DNA of 64,000 nt from Anthoceros angustus (lineage: Eukaryota; Streptophyta; Anthocerotopsida; Anthocerotales; Anthocerotaceae). The notes under the pieces are model-generated. The model was given only the letters and a program-made list of their open reading frames with translations. It was not told the origin of the DNA and did not search any database. Both the position numbers and the translations under genes were made by a program. This document shows, piece by piece, positions 53,590 to 64,000 of this stretch; position 1 is the stretch's first letter, and every line of letters begins with the position of its first letter. The stretch covers positions 1,451,478 to 1,515,477 of the forward strand of contig MU008158.1 in NCBI GenBank assembly GCA_010909165.1, given 5' to 3'.

Positions 53590-53885
53590 ACGTATTCACA
53601 TCCCATCTTAACAATCCCTTCATAATCACGCACGCAATGTGCGACTTTATGTACTTGTTCCAACTCGACAACTCAATTTGGAGCGGGTAGACATTTCTAC
53701 CATGGGACAATGCACATCAGCCATGTCATTGACCACCGTTGCAAACTCAAACACTTTTATCCTCCTTGATACTCCAGCAGTGGCAAATAGCTCGTCATCC
53801 CGATCAAACTCAATGCCGGACACAATATTGGAGGAGTGGAAGAGGTCCCCATGCCGCAACTCTGCAATTACCCAAGGCGGTAACG
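53590..53885 (-). pseudogene. COP1: COP1 WD40 fragment
   Basis: The minus strand reads VIAELRHGDLFHSSNIVSGI, then EFDRDDELFATAGVSRRIKV, FEFATVVNDMADVHCPMVEM and STRSKLSC. After a 1-bp slip, SWNKYIKSHIA and DYEGIV follow. This is the start of the WD40 propeller of COP1, the E3 ubiquitin ligase that represses light responses. Agreement is very high, but small deletions break the frame and only about 95 of roughly 670 residues are present. The RING and coiled-coil parts were not seen. It is either one exon of a damaged gene or a fragment carried here by a transposon. Confidence 0.85.
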
Positions 53886-53899
53886 GGTGAAAGCATATG

Positions 53900-56200
53900 A
53901 GTGATGAGGTTTTGATGGTGACCCATGCAAGCCTACAAATAAAGCTTTAATGCTTCTTTCCTTTTGAGGGAAACCATTGGCATGAAAATGGCATGATATG
54001 ACAACGGAGTGCTTGAGCACGAGGCTGCTTAGCGTAGTGTGCTCCTCGGAGATATTTTGATGGCGATAGAGGGATTGTATGGAGCGTAGCTATGTTGTCC
54101 CTTAGGTGCTTTCAAGGCTATTGCTTGGGACTCGTGCCCCTTTAATGTGTAAAAGATCCGGTGGGAATGAATAGAATAAGGGCTAAAGGGCAATGCTTCC
54201 TCGGCCATCCACTTGAGCCCGAGTCTTAAAACCTCGATTCGCCCCTCCTTAAACGGTCTGCTAAAGAATTTAAGTCTTCTTGGCACTCATCATCATGCCG
54301 ATTGTTGATGTTGCCGCGAAGCGGCTAGGCGGTACCTAATGAGAGTTCAATCCTCGATCGCACACGAGCATTTCGAGGTTCCGTGCGCCCCACCACTCCT
54401 CTCGCTGGGGCAGTTGAAAGACCCACATATGGTTTCTTTGACGCCATGGAGTTTGAGAGTAAGGGGCTCCTTGGGGCTGTCACTTTGTTCCTGTTTCCCG
54501 AACTCGTGCACACTATAGTTTATAGCTGATCCGTTCCCAAGTCGGTTATGCGGCTCAAAGTGAGCACACACTTGAGCGATTGTGTTTGTCCGACCCCGAT
54601 TGTGAACTCGGTTGTGAACTCCGATTGTGTTAAGCGACCCGGCCGTCAAGTGCGTTTTGAGCGATGGCGGACAACTGGCGAGCCGGGCCGAGAACCATCC
54701 GGAGGTGATGGCGGCCGACAACTGGCCGTGGCCGAGGACCTTCCGGAGGTGGATCCCAGCGTCGAGGAGATGCGTGATGAAGAGGAGGTGATGCACGTGA
54801 ATTGTGCAAACTTTGACCCTTGTGACAAGGGTTGTGTAACATTGCGTCCGCTTCCTAGCCTTCCTCGGAGAAAGAGAAGGGTCCCACCCTTCCGGATGGA
54901 ACTCGTCCTTGTTTTTGGTCACATGCTTCCACGCGCACGCCTTGATGCAGCTATCATCACAGCTTGGTACTACTCTCGATCCGGGGTCTCCAAGGGCTTA
55001 CTTTTGTGAAAGCGGAACTGGATGACTCGACTGTTGAGAAATCTGAGATCTTGTGCCCAACCTAATCATCTCCTTCTATCGTAAGTGTAAAAGTCTGAGT
55101 GATCTTTCTTTGCATGATAAATGCTAATAAGGTAGATTTTGTTGAGGGCTCAAGGTTTTAATCGGCATCACGAATGGAGCACAGACAGCCACCTTCCTTT
55201 TGTGAAGACTATGCTCGATACGGACCGAGCCGGATCGAGTGATAATGAACTCATCACAAATGTGGTTTCGTAGTCTACCCAAGTCACGCGAGGTTGGCAA
55301 AGACGATCGCCTATCGAGATGTAAAAGTATCGAGCTTTTGATATAAAGTTGCTCACACATTTCACAATCTTGAGTCCCACGCAAATAAGGAAAGGCTTGC
55401 CCACCTTAAGTAAGCTAAGGCTATATCAATAGCACACTACGGTGCTTTGCAATGCTTTGCAATTGCCCAAGCTGTTGCGCTAGCGCTTTGGACCATTGCC
55501 GCACTGTAAGAGGCCAAGGCGCTTTCGCGGTTTCGCGGCATCGGTATAGGCCAAGCCGCCTTCCATTGTGCGTGCGAGGGCCTTCTCATAGCAAGGGTCA
55601 GCACCATCCGCGCGATGCTAGATAGCTACAAGTCCGTTCTGTCGGTGCTCTTTGCAAAGCGTTTTGTATTGTCGGTTGCATGCAATTGCTCATGATTAGA
55701 ATTGGCTGCTGCGGTGCGTTGCAAATGTTGCTGCGAGTGCGTTGATAAGAGAGCGCTGCAAATTTCCCAAACCGATTTACGCCTCGTGTTGTAAAGCGCT
55801 TTGGATTGACCGCCTAACAAGCACCGATCAGAAGAGGCCTTTCTCTTGTCCCAGCTACTAACCATCCACTACATAGCTAGAAGGGCCTTCCATCGTGCGT
55901 GGCGAGGGCCTTCTAGTAGCAAGGGTCAATAAAAACACGGTGCACCTAAATCGACCATCCGGATGCTAGATAGCTACAAGTCCGCGTTCGCAGGTCTATG
56001 CTCTTTGTAAAGCGTTTTGAGTATCGCGTTATCGGTTGCATGGAATTGCTCTAGATTAGAATTGGCTCGATTTATGCGGTTTACGCTCGGATCACGGAGG
56101 TTGGGCGAGGGCCGGAGCACTTCATCGAAGGTAGCCTCGCACTTTCCAACGTGCTCGGTGAAGGCAGGCAAGTGTTGTCGAGCTTAAGCTAACCCACGAT
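53900..56200. other. Intergenic DNA without a recognised gene
   Basis: Open frames such as 54548-55009 (plus) and 54347-54922 (minus) overlap each other and carry no known domain. A duplicated segment lies at about 55530-56070 (listed separately). Confidence 0.4.
55540..56075. repeat. Direct duplication of about 350-bp spacing
   Basis: The word gctagatagctacaagtccg at 55617 returns at 55967, followed in both copies by ctctttg.aaagcgttttg and gattagaattggct. The stretch gcgagggccttct..tagcaagggtca precedes each copy. Confidence 0.85.
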
Positions 56201-56374
56201 CATTGTTGAGGGTAGGTCCTTATGGATCGCTCGTAGATTTAAGCGCCCAAATATCCAATATATTTTCCAAAAATGTTGGTGCAAAGAGTGCAAGGCGAGT
56301 TCGAGCTAACCAAATCGTAAACATTTGCGCAAGAATGGACCTTACCCACGAATGAAGTCCCGGTGGAGAACCGC

Positions 56375-56480
56375 AAGGAGATGAAGAAGCGAGGAGGAGA
56401 AGGAGGACGAGGAGGAGAAGAACAACGAGGAGGAGAAGGAGGAGGAGAAGGAGGAGGAGGAGAGAGGAGGAGAAGAAATA
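56375..56480. repeat. Purine-rich GGAGGA tract
   Basis: About 100 bases are almost pure A/G (ggaggagaaggaggaggag). On the minus strand it reads as poly-Leu or poly-Ser/Pro frames, which are not genes. Confidence 0.93.
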
Positions 56481-57785
56481 GCGGAACAAGGAGAACCACC
56501 CGTAGCCACTGTGAGTTGCAATCCTTTTCTTCTATGCTAGGAAATAAACTAATGAAGTAATTATGGAGCCCTTTTCTTCTATGCTAGAAAATACAATAAT
56601 AAAGCAATTATATAATATTATCTATAGAATAATTACGATGTGGCATACTAATTGTGGTAAGTATGTTTGTCTTGTTATATTAAAGGTAGTTTAATTATTC
56701 ATATGTGTAATTATGGTTGTTTTTTTATAGTTGGAAGGAGTTTTTGTTTGCATGTTATAACAAGTATGACGTAGGAGTGGACACATGGCTTTGCGGTGTA
56801 GGAAAACCTTTGGATGGAAAGGCGGACCGCGGACCCTTTATTGCACCTCCTTATCATCCAAAAGAGGGGAAGATCCAAAGTCTCATGATGCTATTGTTTT
56901 ATACAAGCATCTTTTGAAAGGCGTGTACCCTAGAGAATGGGGAATGTGGGAGAAGGGACCTATTCCTATTAACAAGTCATTTCTATATTGGGGCGAAGGT
57001 GGATAGTGAAGGAGGCAACAAACCCACCATGGGGTTGGGTTTATTTTCCATGGAGAAAATCGTAGTGAGAAAAGATAATGTGAATGGAGTTCCTTTGTTT
57101 GTGTTTGGGGTCCAAAGTATACAGGAGAATATAACAAGATAGTGAACTACAACAGTTACCGATTTCCAAGTATGCATTGACTTTCAATAGACTCCGTAAA
57201 GATGTTAATGATGGCCCAATTGAGTACCTCGATGGGCATGTTGCATATAGAATGTGGCGGGATATATGAATAGTAGTAGTGGAAATATCGCAATCAAGCA
57301 ATTGCATATGGGAAGAAAGGTCGGATGGGCATGAGCTACTAAGTGACCATCTTGATTGGATTTGCACTTGGGCGGTGAGGACCATTAATGCTGGGAAGAG
57401 TTGTTTGTTGATTACAATTGGTATAAACGAACCATTTGAAGCCAAAAGGAAGGTGCGGAAGAGTACATAGACACATTAAATTACGCGGATGGAGTGGAAG
57501 AAATTGAAGGCAAAGTTGATGCACGAGGATGTGGAATAGTTTTTGTTGTAGGATGTAGAAGAGTTGATGTTGAGGGTCTTGTACCTTGTGTATATTGACT
57601 ATATGCAACAAAACAATTAGTATATCTTGTCCGACTTGACTTCTTAACCTTTTAGTTTTGCATGTTGTTCAATATTTTCCTTAATAATAGTGGTTATACT
57701 AAAGTTATTAAATTATAATATAATTTTTCTATATAGTACTACAATATTTTATATACTTATTTGATATTTATTTTTGCGTGTGATT

Positions 57786-59030
57786 GAATAATCAGTTGAA
57801 GAGGAACAAGATTTTATTGAGGTTGATGATCATTTTGAGGTTGATGAAGAACATGTCAACATTCATCCCGACGAACAAGTGACCATAGAGTTGGTGGAGG
57901 CACTTGGTGGGGTTTGCATCGCAGAAATGAAACAGTCGATTCCTTGCCCGAGGAATTAAAGGCGATGCACACCGCAACTACGCCTCTATGGGTTGGAGCC
58001 GAGATAAGTTTATTGGCATTCATTTTATTGTTATTGAACATCCAAGGAGGCATGGCTGGTCGGATGCATCTTTGAATTCAATTTTATCATTACTAGGCAA
58101 ATTAGGCCTCCCGGTTGGCAACAAGTTGCCAAAAGTAGGGCTGAAATTAAAAAGATGCTTAAGGGTTTGGCCTAACATATACATCCATACATGCTTGTCA
58201 AGATGATTGTATCGTTCAAAAGTTTTTGCTATTCGCAAGATGTGTGGGAAACATAGGTATCGAATTGACACGAAGCAGTGTGTGCAGTTAAGCTACTTGA
58301 TATTTTCCATTGATTCCTAGATTGAAACAAATGTTTAGATGTCCGAGCTAGCAAGTATGATGTCATGGCACGCCACAAATAAGTCTAATGATGGGATTAT
58401 GCGGGTCCCATCGGATAGCTATGCATGGGAACATGTGGACAACACTTATCCGAGTTTGCTAAGGAGCGCAACATTCGATTAGGACTTGCTACGGATGGGA
58501 TTAATCCTTTGGGCACCAAAGTTCTAGGTATTCTATATGGCCTGTGCTTCTTGTCAATTATAACGCCTCCTTGGTTATCTATCAAGAATGGGCATATATT
58601 GTTGTCAATGATTATTCCTCCAAGCAAGTCAAGATGCGATATATATTTTCAACCACTCATCAAGAGTTGAAGGTACGTGGGAGGAAGGTGTGGTCGTACA
58701 AGATGCTTCTATGGCTATTGGAAATGCTCAAAGACAATTTAAATTGAAGGCCTTATTGTTGTGGGCGATGCATGATTATCCAGGATATTCTTTCACTTCT
58801 AAAATGCAAACAAAAGGGAAGCGGGCATGTCCAATATGTTGGGACAAATTAGAAGCAAGAAAGTCAATGTTCACAAACAAAATGACGTATGATAAGAATT
58901 TTAGAAAATTTTACGAGGAACACAAGTTTAGAGTGGAAGAGCGGGATTCATTCAATGGAAAGGTGAGATGGAAATTATTCATCCGACTATGCACCAACTC
59001 CGGAGGATATTATGATCGAAAGCTTTAAGG
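57786..59030 (+). pseudogene. CACTA TNP2-type transposase, copy 2
   Basis: Pieces in order: LLGKLGLPVGNKLPK, a damaged CPNDC region near 58190, FAKERNIRLGLATDGINPLG, then NGHILLSMIIP and DIYFQPL. Next comes LLWAMHDYPGYSFTSKMQTK with KRACPICWDK, the Cys-containing block of the Transposase_21 family. The order agrees with copy 1, and the last block is preserved only here. Multiple indels prevent translation. Confidence 0.88.
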
Positions 59031-59659
59031 AAATATGCAAAAGACAATGGTGAAGACGGTACAGGGTGTTACTAGCGGAGCCTTCAATTTTAAGGGAGCT
59101 TCCATCGGGAGGTATGTATGCATGCATATGGGGTCTTGCAAGTATTACCCTTTTCAAGAATATTTTAATTATATTATTGGTAGCATCGGTAGGTAGACTA
59201 ATAGCTATTCATGAAGGTTAACTTTTAGTCATGCTATTTGGTGGTTGCGAGTATTGTTGATCGGACACTTATTTGATATCATGCACATTGGAAAGAATGT
59301 AAGTCAATGATTTTGGCACATATGTGGAATCAAGATTCCCTTGGTAGTCGTGAGATCTTGAGTATTCAAATACCAAACAAGATTGGTGGCCCCATGCGAG
59401 GCCATCGCTTTGTTGGAAGGACAAAGAGGCCAAAACATTGTAAATGGGGTGCAAGGTAGCTAAAAACGCGAACCTGGGGACCGGACATTTATAACGACAC
59501 GGCACGGTTCTTGGACATGGCAGCAAAAGAGGCGAATGTATGCTAATGCAGAGGAAAAATTGAGAACAAGGATTTGCAGCATACGTACTCCTCAGGTATG
59601 GGGTCAAATTGAAGCGTTGTTTTCTAAAGGAGAGAAGAGGAATTTCGGGGTTAAAGTCT

Positions 59660-60000
59660 CATGATCATCACCATCATTAACGGATTTGTGGCCAATTGTC
59701 TTGAAAGGATTAATACATCATGATGTTCACAAGGCTATATGTGATCTTGCCGAGCTATTCGGTGGCTTTGTTCAAAAGAAATTGCGAAGGATGAAATTCC
59801 GCTATGAAGGTGAAAAGTGTGGAGATCATGTGTGTGTTGGAGGGAATTTCCAACGACTTTTCGACAAGTCAAGTACATGTTGTTGTTCATCTTGTGCGGG
59901 AGGTTGAATTATGTGGACCAACTCGATATCGATGGATGTATTTCTTAGAAAGGCACATGAAAGTGTTAAAGGGACTTGTTCTGACGACCGGAAGGTAGCA
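59660..60000 (+). pseudogene. CACTA DUF4218 region, copy 2
   Basis: The open part (59804-59998) reads VHVVVHLVREVELCGPTRYR and WMYFLERHMKVLKGL, near-identical to copy 1. The beginning (GLKSHDHHHH) is out of frame. Confidence 0.87.
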
Positions 60001-60469
60001 TGGCTTTAGGATACTTAGCACAAGAGATAATGTTTTATAGCTCGAGTTCTTTGGAAATACACATGAAGAGGCACCAAGAGTGTGGAAATCGAAGATGATG
60101 TCACCCAATGTGGGGTGTTATTGCAAGGAATGGCAAAATTATGACCGAATGATGTGGAAATGCACAGATGAGGAAAGTGTTAGTGGAAAACTCAGCTGTA
60201 CTCAAAAATGGCGAAAAGTGTATGACGGTATACGACGAGCAACGTCCTTTTGCGAGAATGGTTGATAGATGAAGTTAAAGTAGCGAAGAAAGGGAAATGC
60301 AGACAAACCTATGGGTTGGATGTGGCATTGTGCGAGGACCTCCTCGCGTGCGATCATATAAAATGATGTGGGCATATGGAAATCATATAAGGACTATAGA
60401 TGCGAGATAGGGAAAGAATACATGTGATAGCATTATAAAACATCTATATAGCCAAGCATGTGTTTCACA

Positions 60470-60900
60470 TCAGGGACACCGAACCTATTATAGCGATTTT
60501 CCCTATCTTTGGAAAGGTGGAAAAGATTTTGGAGGTGGACTTAGGGCCGTCTAAAAAGTAAATGTGTTGAAGGTGAGATGGTTCAAGGCTCAATGGAACA
60601 AAGAGCACACTGACCATCAAAACAGATACATCTCGTATGTTCATGGTTAACGATGTCATGTTATCCAATGATAAGTTGGAGGATGAGCCATTTGTACTAG
60701 TATCGGAGAAAGTGGAGCAAGTCTTTTGTATGAGAATTCTAAAATGCATGGAAAATTGTGGTGGGTACAAGCGCACGTGGAAGACGATAGTACAAGGTGA
60801 GGCTCAAGACGAGGATAACATGAGTCAAGATGATGAGGATGCGGATATCATAGGTGAGGATGATGAAGACAATGATAGCGTGAGCGATAATGACCAATGA
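60470..60900 (+). pseudogene. CACTA DUF4216 region and acidic tail, copy 2
   Basis: Frames read EKILEVDLGPSK, then MFMVNDVMLSNDKLEDEPFV and LVSEKVEQVFCMRILKC, then SQDDEDADIIGEDDEDNDSV. This is the usual DUF4216 module and an acidic C-terminus as in copy 1. Confidence 0.8.
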
Positions 60901-61410
60901 CATAGTAGAGTTGGAGTAATAGACTTGTTATGTGGAAAGGAGAAGGCGGGGAAGGGAGATGATAGAGGGATAAGGAGTGGGAGGCGATAGAGGATAAGGA
61001 GTGGAGAGGGGGAGGATAGATAGGTAATTGATAGGTTGAAAAATATTTTAAAGCTTTTCTTATAAGTATAAAAAGTATCCCAAGTCTTAAATATTTCACT
61101 TATTTAATTATAATTATGGTGAGTACAAGCGTCGTGGAAGACGATAGTACAACGTGAGGCTTCTAGTGGAAGACGCTAGTACAACGTGAGGCTTCTAGTC
61201 GGGGATAGCATGAGTGAGGATGATGAAGATGACGATAGTATGAGCGGATGATGACCAATGAGTTACATAGTAGAGTTGGAGTAATAGACATGTTATGCGG
61301 GGCAAGGAAGGGTACAATGCGAAAGAGGTAAAGAGGGGAGAGACGATGGGAGGATAGATAGATAGTTGATATAGGTTGGTGTTCAAAAATATTTTTAGTT
61401 TTTCTTAAAA
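60780..61410. repeat. Tandem duplication of the CACTA acidic tail and flank (about 330 bp)
   Basis: The block around gatgatgaagacaatgatag with catagtagagttggagtaat (60855-61080) recurs at 61215-61410 with small changes. Confidence 0.85.
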
Positions 61411-61635
61411 ACATGCTAGGTCACCGTTGGGTTGGGGTTCTACTCGATGCGTGATCCTTGCATGTCCAAATCATCAATGTTGCAAAGCGGTGATACCATG
61501 GTCCATTTCCCACGCGACGCTCTGGTCACCGACCTACATGCGCCTCCTCGTAATCGACTTTCGAATGCATCCAAGGCAACGGACTTGAACTCGGATGCAT
61601 ATTAATGCGACATGGGTACCGACATCCGAGATAGT

Positions 61636-64000
61636 TAGTGCGTAGGCTCTTGCCACCGCACGCGTCCTTCTTCAAATTGCACATCCTCCACCGTTGGACT
61701 TCCGTTGGGGTTCCGTTGGGAGGCAACGGGTTCGTGGTTTAAGGGTTTACGCCGCCCAACGATGATTGTTGCGATGACGTAGTTGCGCCAATTTCGATGA
61801 TCGACCTCTTCCTTCTTGGTAGCGTGATGGCCACTAGAATTGGGCCACAAATCAATCTCTTTTTCTTTGAGTGTGGTCGATCTTGGCCGTTTGCCTCGGC
61901 GAGTCCCGAAAGAGTAAAGAAGAAGACGTTGATGATTTCTCTGCAGCGGACACCTTTGTTCCAAATAGCCGCACTCAAGCGGGAGCCGTTTTGTATCGGG
62001 TTCCACCTTTCACGGCTTCTTGTGGCAGGGCGCCGGTGTACTGGGCCGCCTTTGGCTTGTCCTCTGGAAAACCGGCTGCAGAGCCTTCGGACCATTGTTG
62101 AGGACACATAGTAAACAAGGTGAGGACATAGCGTCACTTGCTTCACAAGATGGTTGTGATACAAGTCTCCCGTTTCGTCGCCATGCGAACAAGTGGCGCC
62201 ATCTGGCTTGGGGTTCCCGCCGATGTAGGGAAGTTGTCCCGCCTACTCAAATTGGCGCCTAAGTACTCGAGGAGTCGGTGCGAATCCTCCTTCCGTGTTT
62301 TGGAGAATAAGTCGACAAATTTTGGACACTCGGAAGGCTACGCCCACGGATCATCTTATGGAGGAGGAATGGGAGCACCATGGATGTGGTCTTGGCGAGT
62401 GGGGATAATCGCTGTTTCTTGATTCAAGAATCTCGGTTCTGGGTTCATCCATCATATGCTATGATGGACAGCTATTGAACGACGACCCCTCGTTACATGG
62501 ATCGTCTTAATTGGCAAGTGGGGATGACTTGATTTCAAAGAACCCTCGGTTTAGTCTTCACTATGATGGACAACTAGTGGTGATTCCCTAACCTTTCTTG
62601 TAGTCTTGCTTGCTTTGTCGTGATATGGTGACATGGAATGCCCTTATGGGTACAGCAAGGGCTCGGCTGCTGGAGAATGTAGTGGTGGGCACCTACACCG
62701 TGGACATGTATGCAAAATTTGGTGAACGAAAATGCCCGCCAAGTTTTTGGTTGAACGACCCATGAAAGAGGACGGCGCAAAATATGGTGAGCTGGAAGAT
62801 GCAAAAGACGCGCGCACTCACAAATTGTGGAAGGAACGCGATTGCACTCATAGATGGTGGTGCATGTCTCTTGCCTAAGGGTGTTGCCCGATTTTGCAAA
62901 TGGAATCGAATGTCATGCGCGAAGAGATCCTTCAATGGCACTGAATCATCGAGCAAAATTCTGCATTAAGAAGGCGATTGCAACATGCTCCACACACCAT
63001 CATTCACCGCATGTCAACAACCTCCTCCTTTCCAAGCTTGGGCAATAATCTTTGCCGACAGCTCTAAACGCGTTGGTGCGTAATCACGAGCACCTGGAAG
63101 AGAACTCAAGCTTGAAGTCTTCCGCTGCGTCTTCCACATCTCTCCATCTGTTGAAAATGCCATTCCCCAACCGCTCTTCCAAGATGGGAAGGATTCCTTG
63201 CCATGAACTTAGTGCGTAGGCTCTTGCGGCCGCCGTCCTTCTTCAAATTGCATCACATCACCGTTGGACTTGTTGGGTTCCGTTGGGAGGCAACGGGTTC
63301 GTGGTTTAAGGGTTTACGACGCCAACGCACCGATTGTTGCGATGACGAGTTCTGCGCCAATTTCGATGATCGACCTCTTCTTCTTGGTAGCGGTGATGGC
63401 CGCACTAGAATTGGGCCACAAATCAATCTCTTTTTCTTTGAGTGTGGTATCGATCTTGGCCGTTTGCCTCGGCGATAGTCCCGGAAAGAGTAAAGAAGAC
63501 ACGTTGATGATTTCTCTGGACACCCGCCTTTGTTCCGATGGCGGGAGCCGTTTTTGTATCGGGTTCCACCTTTCACGGCTTCTTGGCGCACGGCCGGTGT
63601 ACTCGGGGCCGCCTTTGGCTTGTCCTGGAAAACCGGCGCAGCCTTCACCATTGTTGAGGACACATAGTAAACAAGGTGAGGACATAGCCCTTGCTTCACA
63701 AGATGGTTGTGATACAAGTCTCCCGTTTTTACGCCATGCGAACAAGTGGCGCCATCTGGCTTGGGGTTCCCCGATGTAGGGAAGTTGTCCTACTCAAATT
63801 GGCTAAGTACCTCGAGAGGAGTCGGTGCGAATCCTCCTTCCAGTTTTGGAGAATAAGGCAAATTTTGGACACTCTGGAGAGTCAGACGACGCCTCGTCAC
63901 CGGATCATCTTATGGAGGAGGAATGGGAGCACCATGGATGTGGTCTTGGCGAGTGGGGATAAGCTGCTTGATTAAAGAATCTCGGTTCTGTCTCTGGTTA
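61636..64000. repeat. Direct repeat of about 0.8 kb, spacing 1.57 kb
   Basis: The segment from gtgcgtaggctcttgc (61637) through gtttaagggtttacg, gggccacaaatcaatctctt and tggaggaggaatgggagcac recurs at 63209-63995. It surrounds a PPR scrap. The copies differ by many short indels and few substitutions. The second copy is cut by the window end. No protein family was recognised in it on either strand. Confidence 0.92.
62590..63085 (+). pseudogene. PPR protein gene fragment
   Basis: The plus strand holds DMVTWNALMG (about 62626), then VVGTYTVDMYAKFGE and, after a frame change, ARQVF-like words. These match consecutive motifs of a plant PPR protein. Only about three repeats survive with stops between them. 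It lies between the two arms of the 0.8-kb direct repeat. Confidence 0.7.

Larger units (their letters stand above)
56717..60905 (+). mobile_element. CACTA (En/Spm) transposon, degenerate copy 2
   Basis: The plus strand carries, in order, short unassigned frames (56717-57260), the SET-like segment (57370-57540), TNP2 transposase pieces (57790-58680), a downstream transposase part (58690-59030), the DIMHIGKNV block (about 59275), DUF4218 (59660-60000), DUF4216 (60470-60780) and an acidic tail. It is the more complete of the two CACTA copies, but every module is frameshifted. No terminal inverted repeats were found at its edges. Confidence 0.87.

Noticed and set aside
54548-55009. 153-aa plus-strand open frame
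   Set aside because: Overlaps an equally long minus-strand frame (54347-54922). Neither shows a domain, and local short duplications (ggtgatggcggccgacaact-like) explain part of the length.
56220-56560. Poly-Leu and poly-Pro frames resembling membrane segments
   Set aside because: They are translations of the GGAGGA purine tract.

Overview
This is nuclear DNA from a land plant. The signs are Ty1/copia retrotransposons primed by initiator-Met tRNA (TGGTATCAGAGC), CACTA (En/Spm) DNA transposons, several pentatricopeptide-repeat (PPR) gene fragments of the YAKCGS type, a Root cap family gene, a ginkbilobin-2 (Gnk2/DUF26) secreted gene and a fragment of the photomorphogenesis regulator COP1. The style of the PPR fragments and the single-domain Gnk2 protein would suit a seed-free vascular plant such as a fern, but the window alone cannot settle the lineage. 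No bacterial, organellar or viral block was seen.

Layout. 1-5.7 kb: no confident gene, a 75-bp tandem duplication, a 28-bp minisatellite and a PPR scrap. 5.7-11.0 kb: a nearly complete copia element on the minus strand, with almost identical LTRs and a 5-bp target-site duplication, but a frameshifted gag-pol. 12.1-13.1 kb: a Root cap family gene. 15.2 kb: a decayed tRNA-Arg. 15.75-16.18 kb: the Gnk2-like gene. 17.4-19.6 kb: a foldback element with long inverted termini. 19.7-25.7 kb: two tandem copies (A and B) of a multi-part unit. Each copy holds a small secreted-protein gene, a copied 3' end of a Root cap gene, a PPR pseudogene and (in A, and displaced in B) a copia remnant.

25.7-34.2 kb: nested transposons. 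A second copia element inserted into the PPR pseudogene of copy B. Its 3' end and the flanking host DNA now lie inverted at 33.4-34.2 kb, beyond a CACTA transposase block (29.5-32.7 kb). 34.2-39 kb: a CACTA-type terminus, unassigned minus-strand ORFs and local tandem duplications. 39.5-41.9 kb: a third copia element with an open integrase, ending in a minisatellite. 42-52.7 kb: dense tandem repeats, including two 1.2-kb units and three 1.1-kb units that differ almost only by short indels. 53.6-53.9 kb: the COP1 fragment. 56.7-61.4 kb: a second CACTA transposase copy. 61.6-64.0 kb: a direct repeat flanking another PPR scrap.

Only four loci look like functional host genes: Root cap, Gnk2 and the two paralogous secreted proteins. 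All four are predicted to enter the secretory pathway. The rest is transposon, pseudogene or repeat. I found no operon-like or pathway-level cooperation between the genes.
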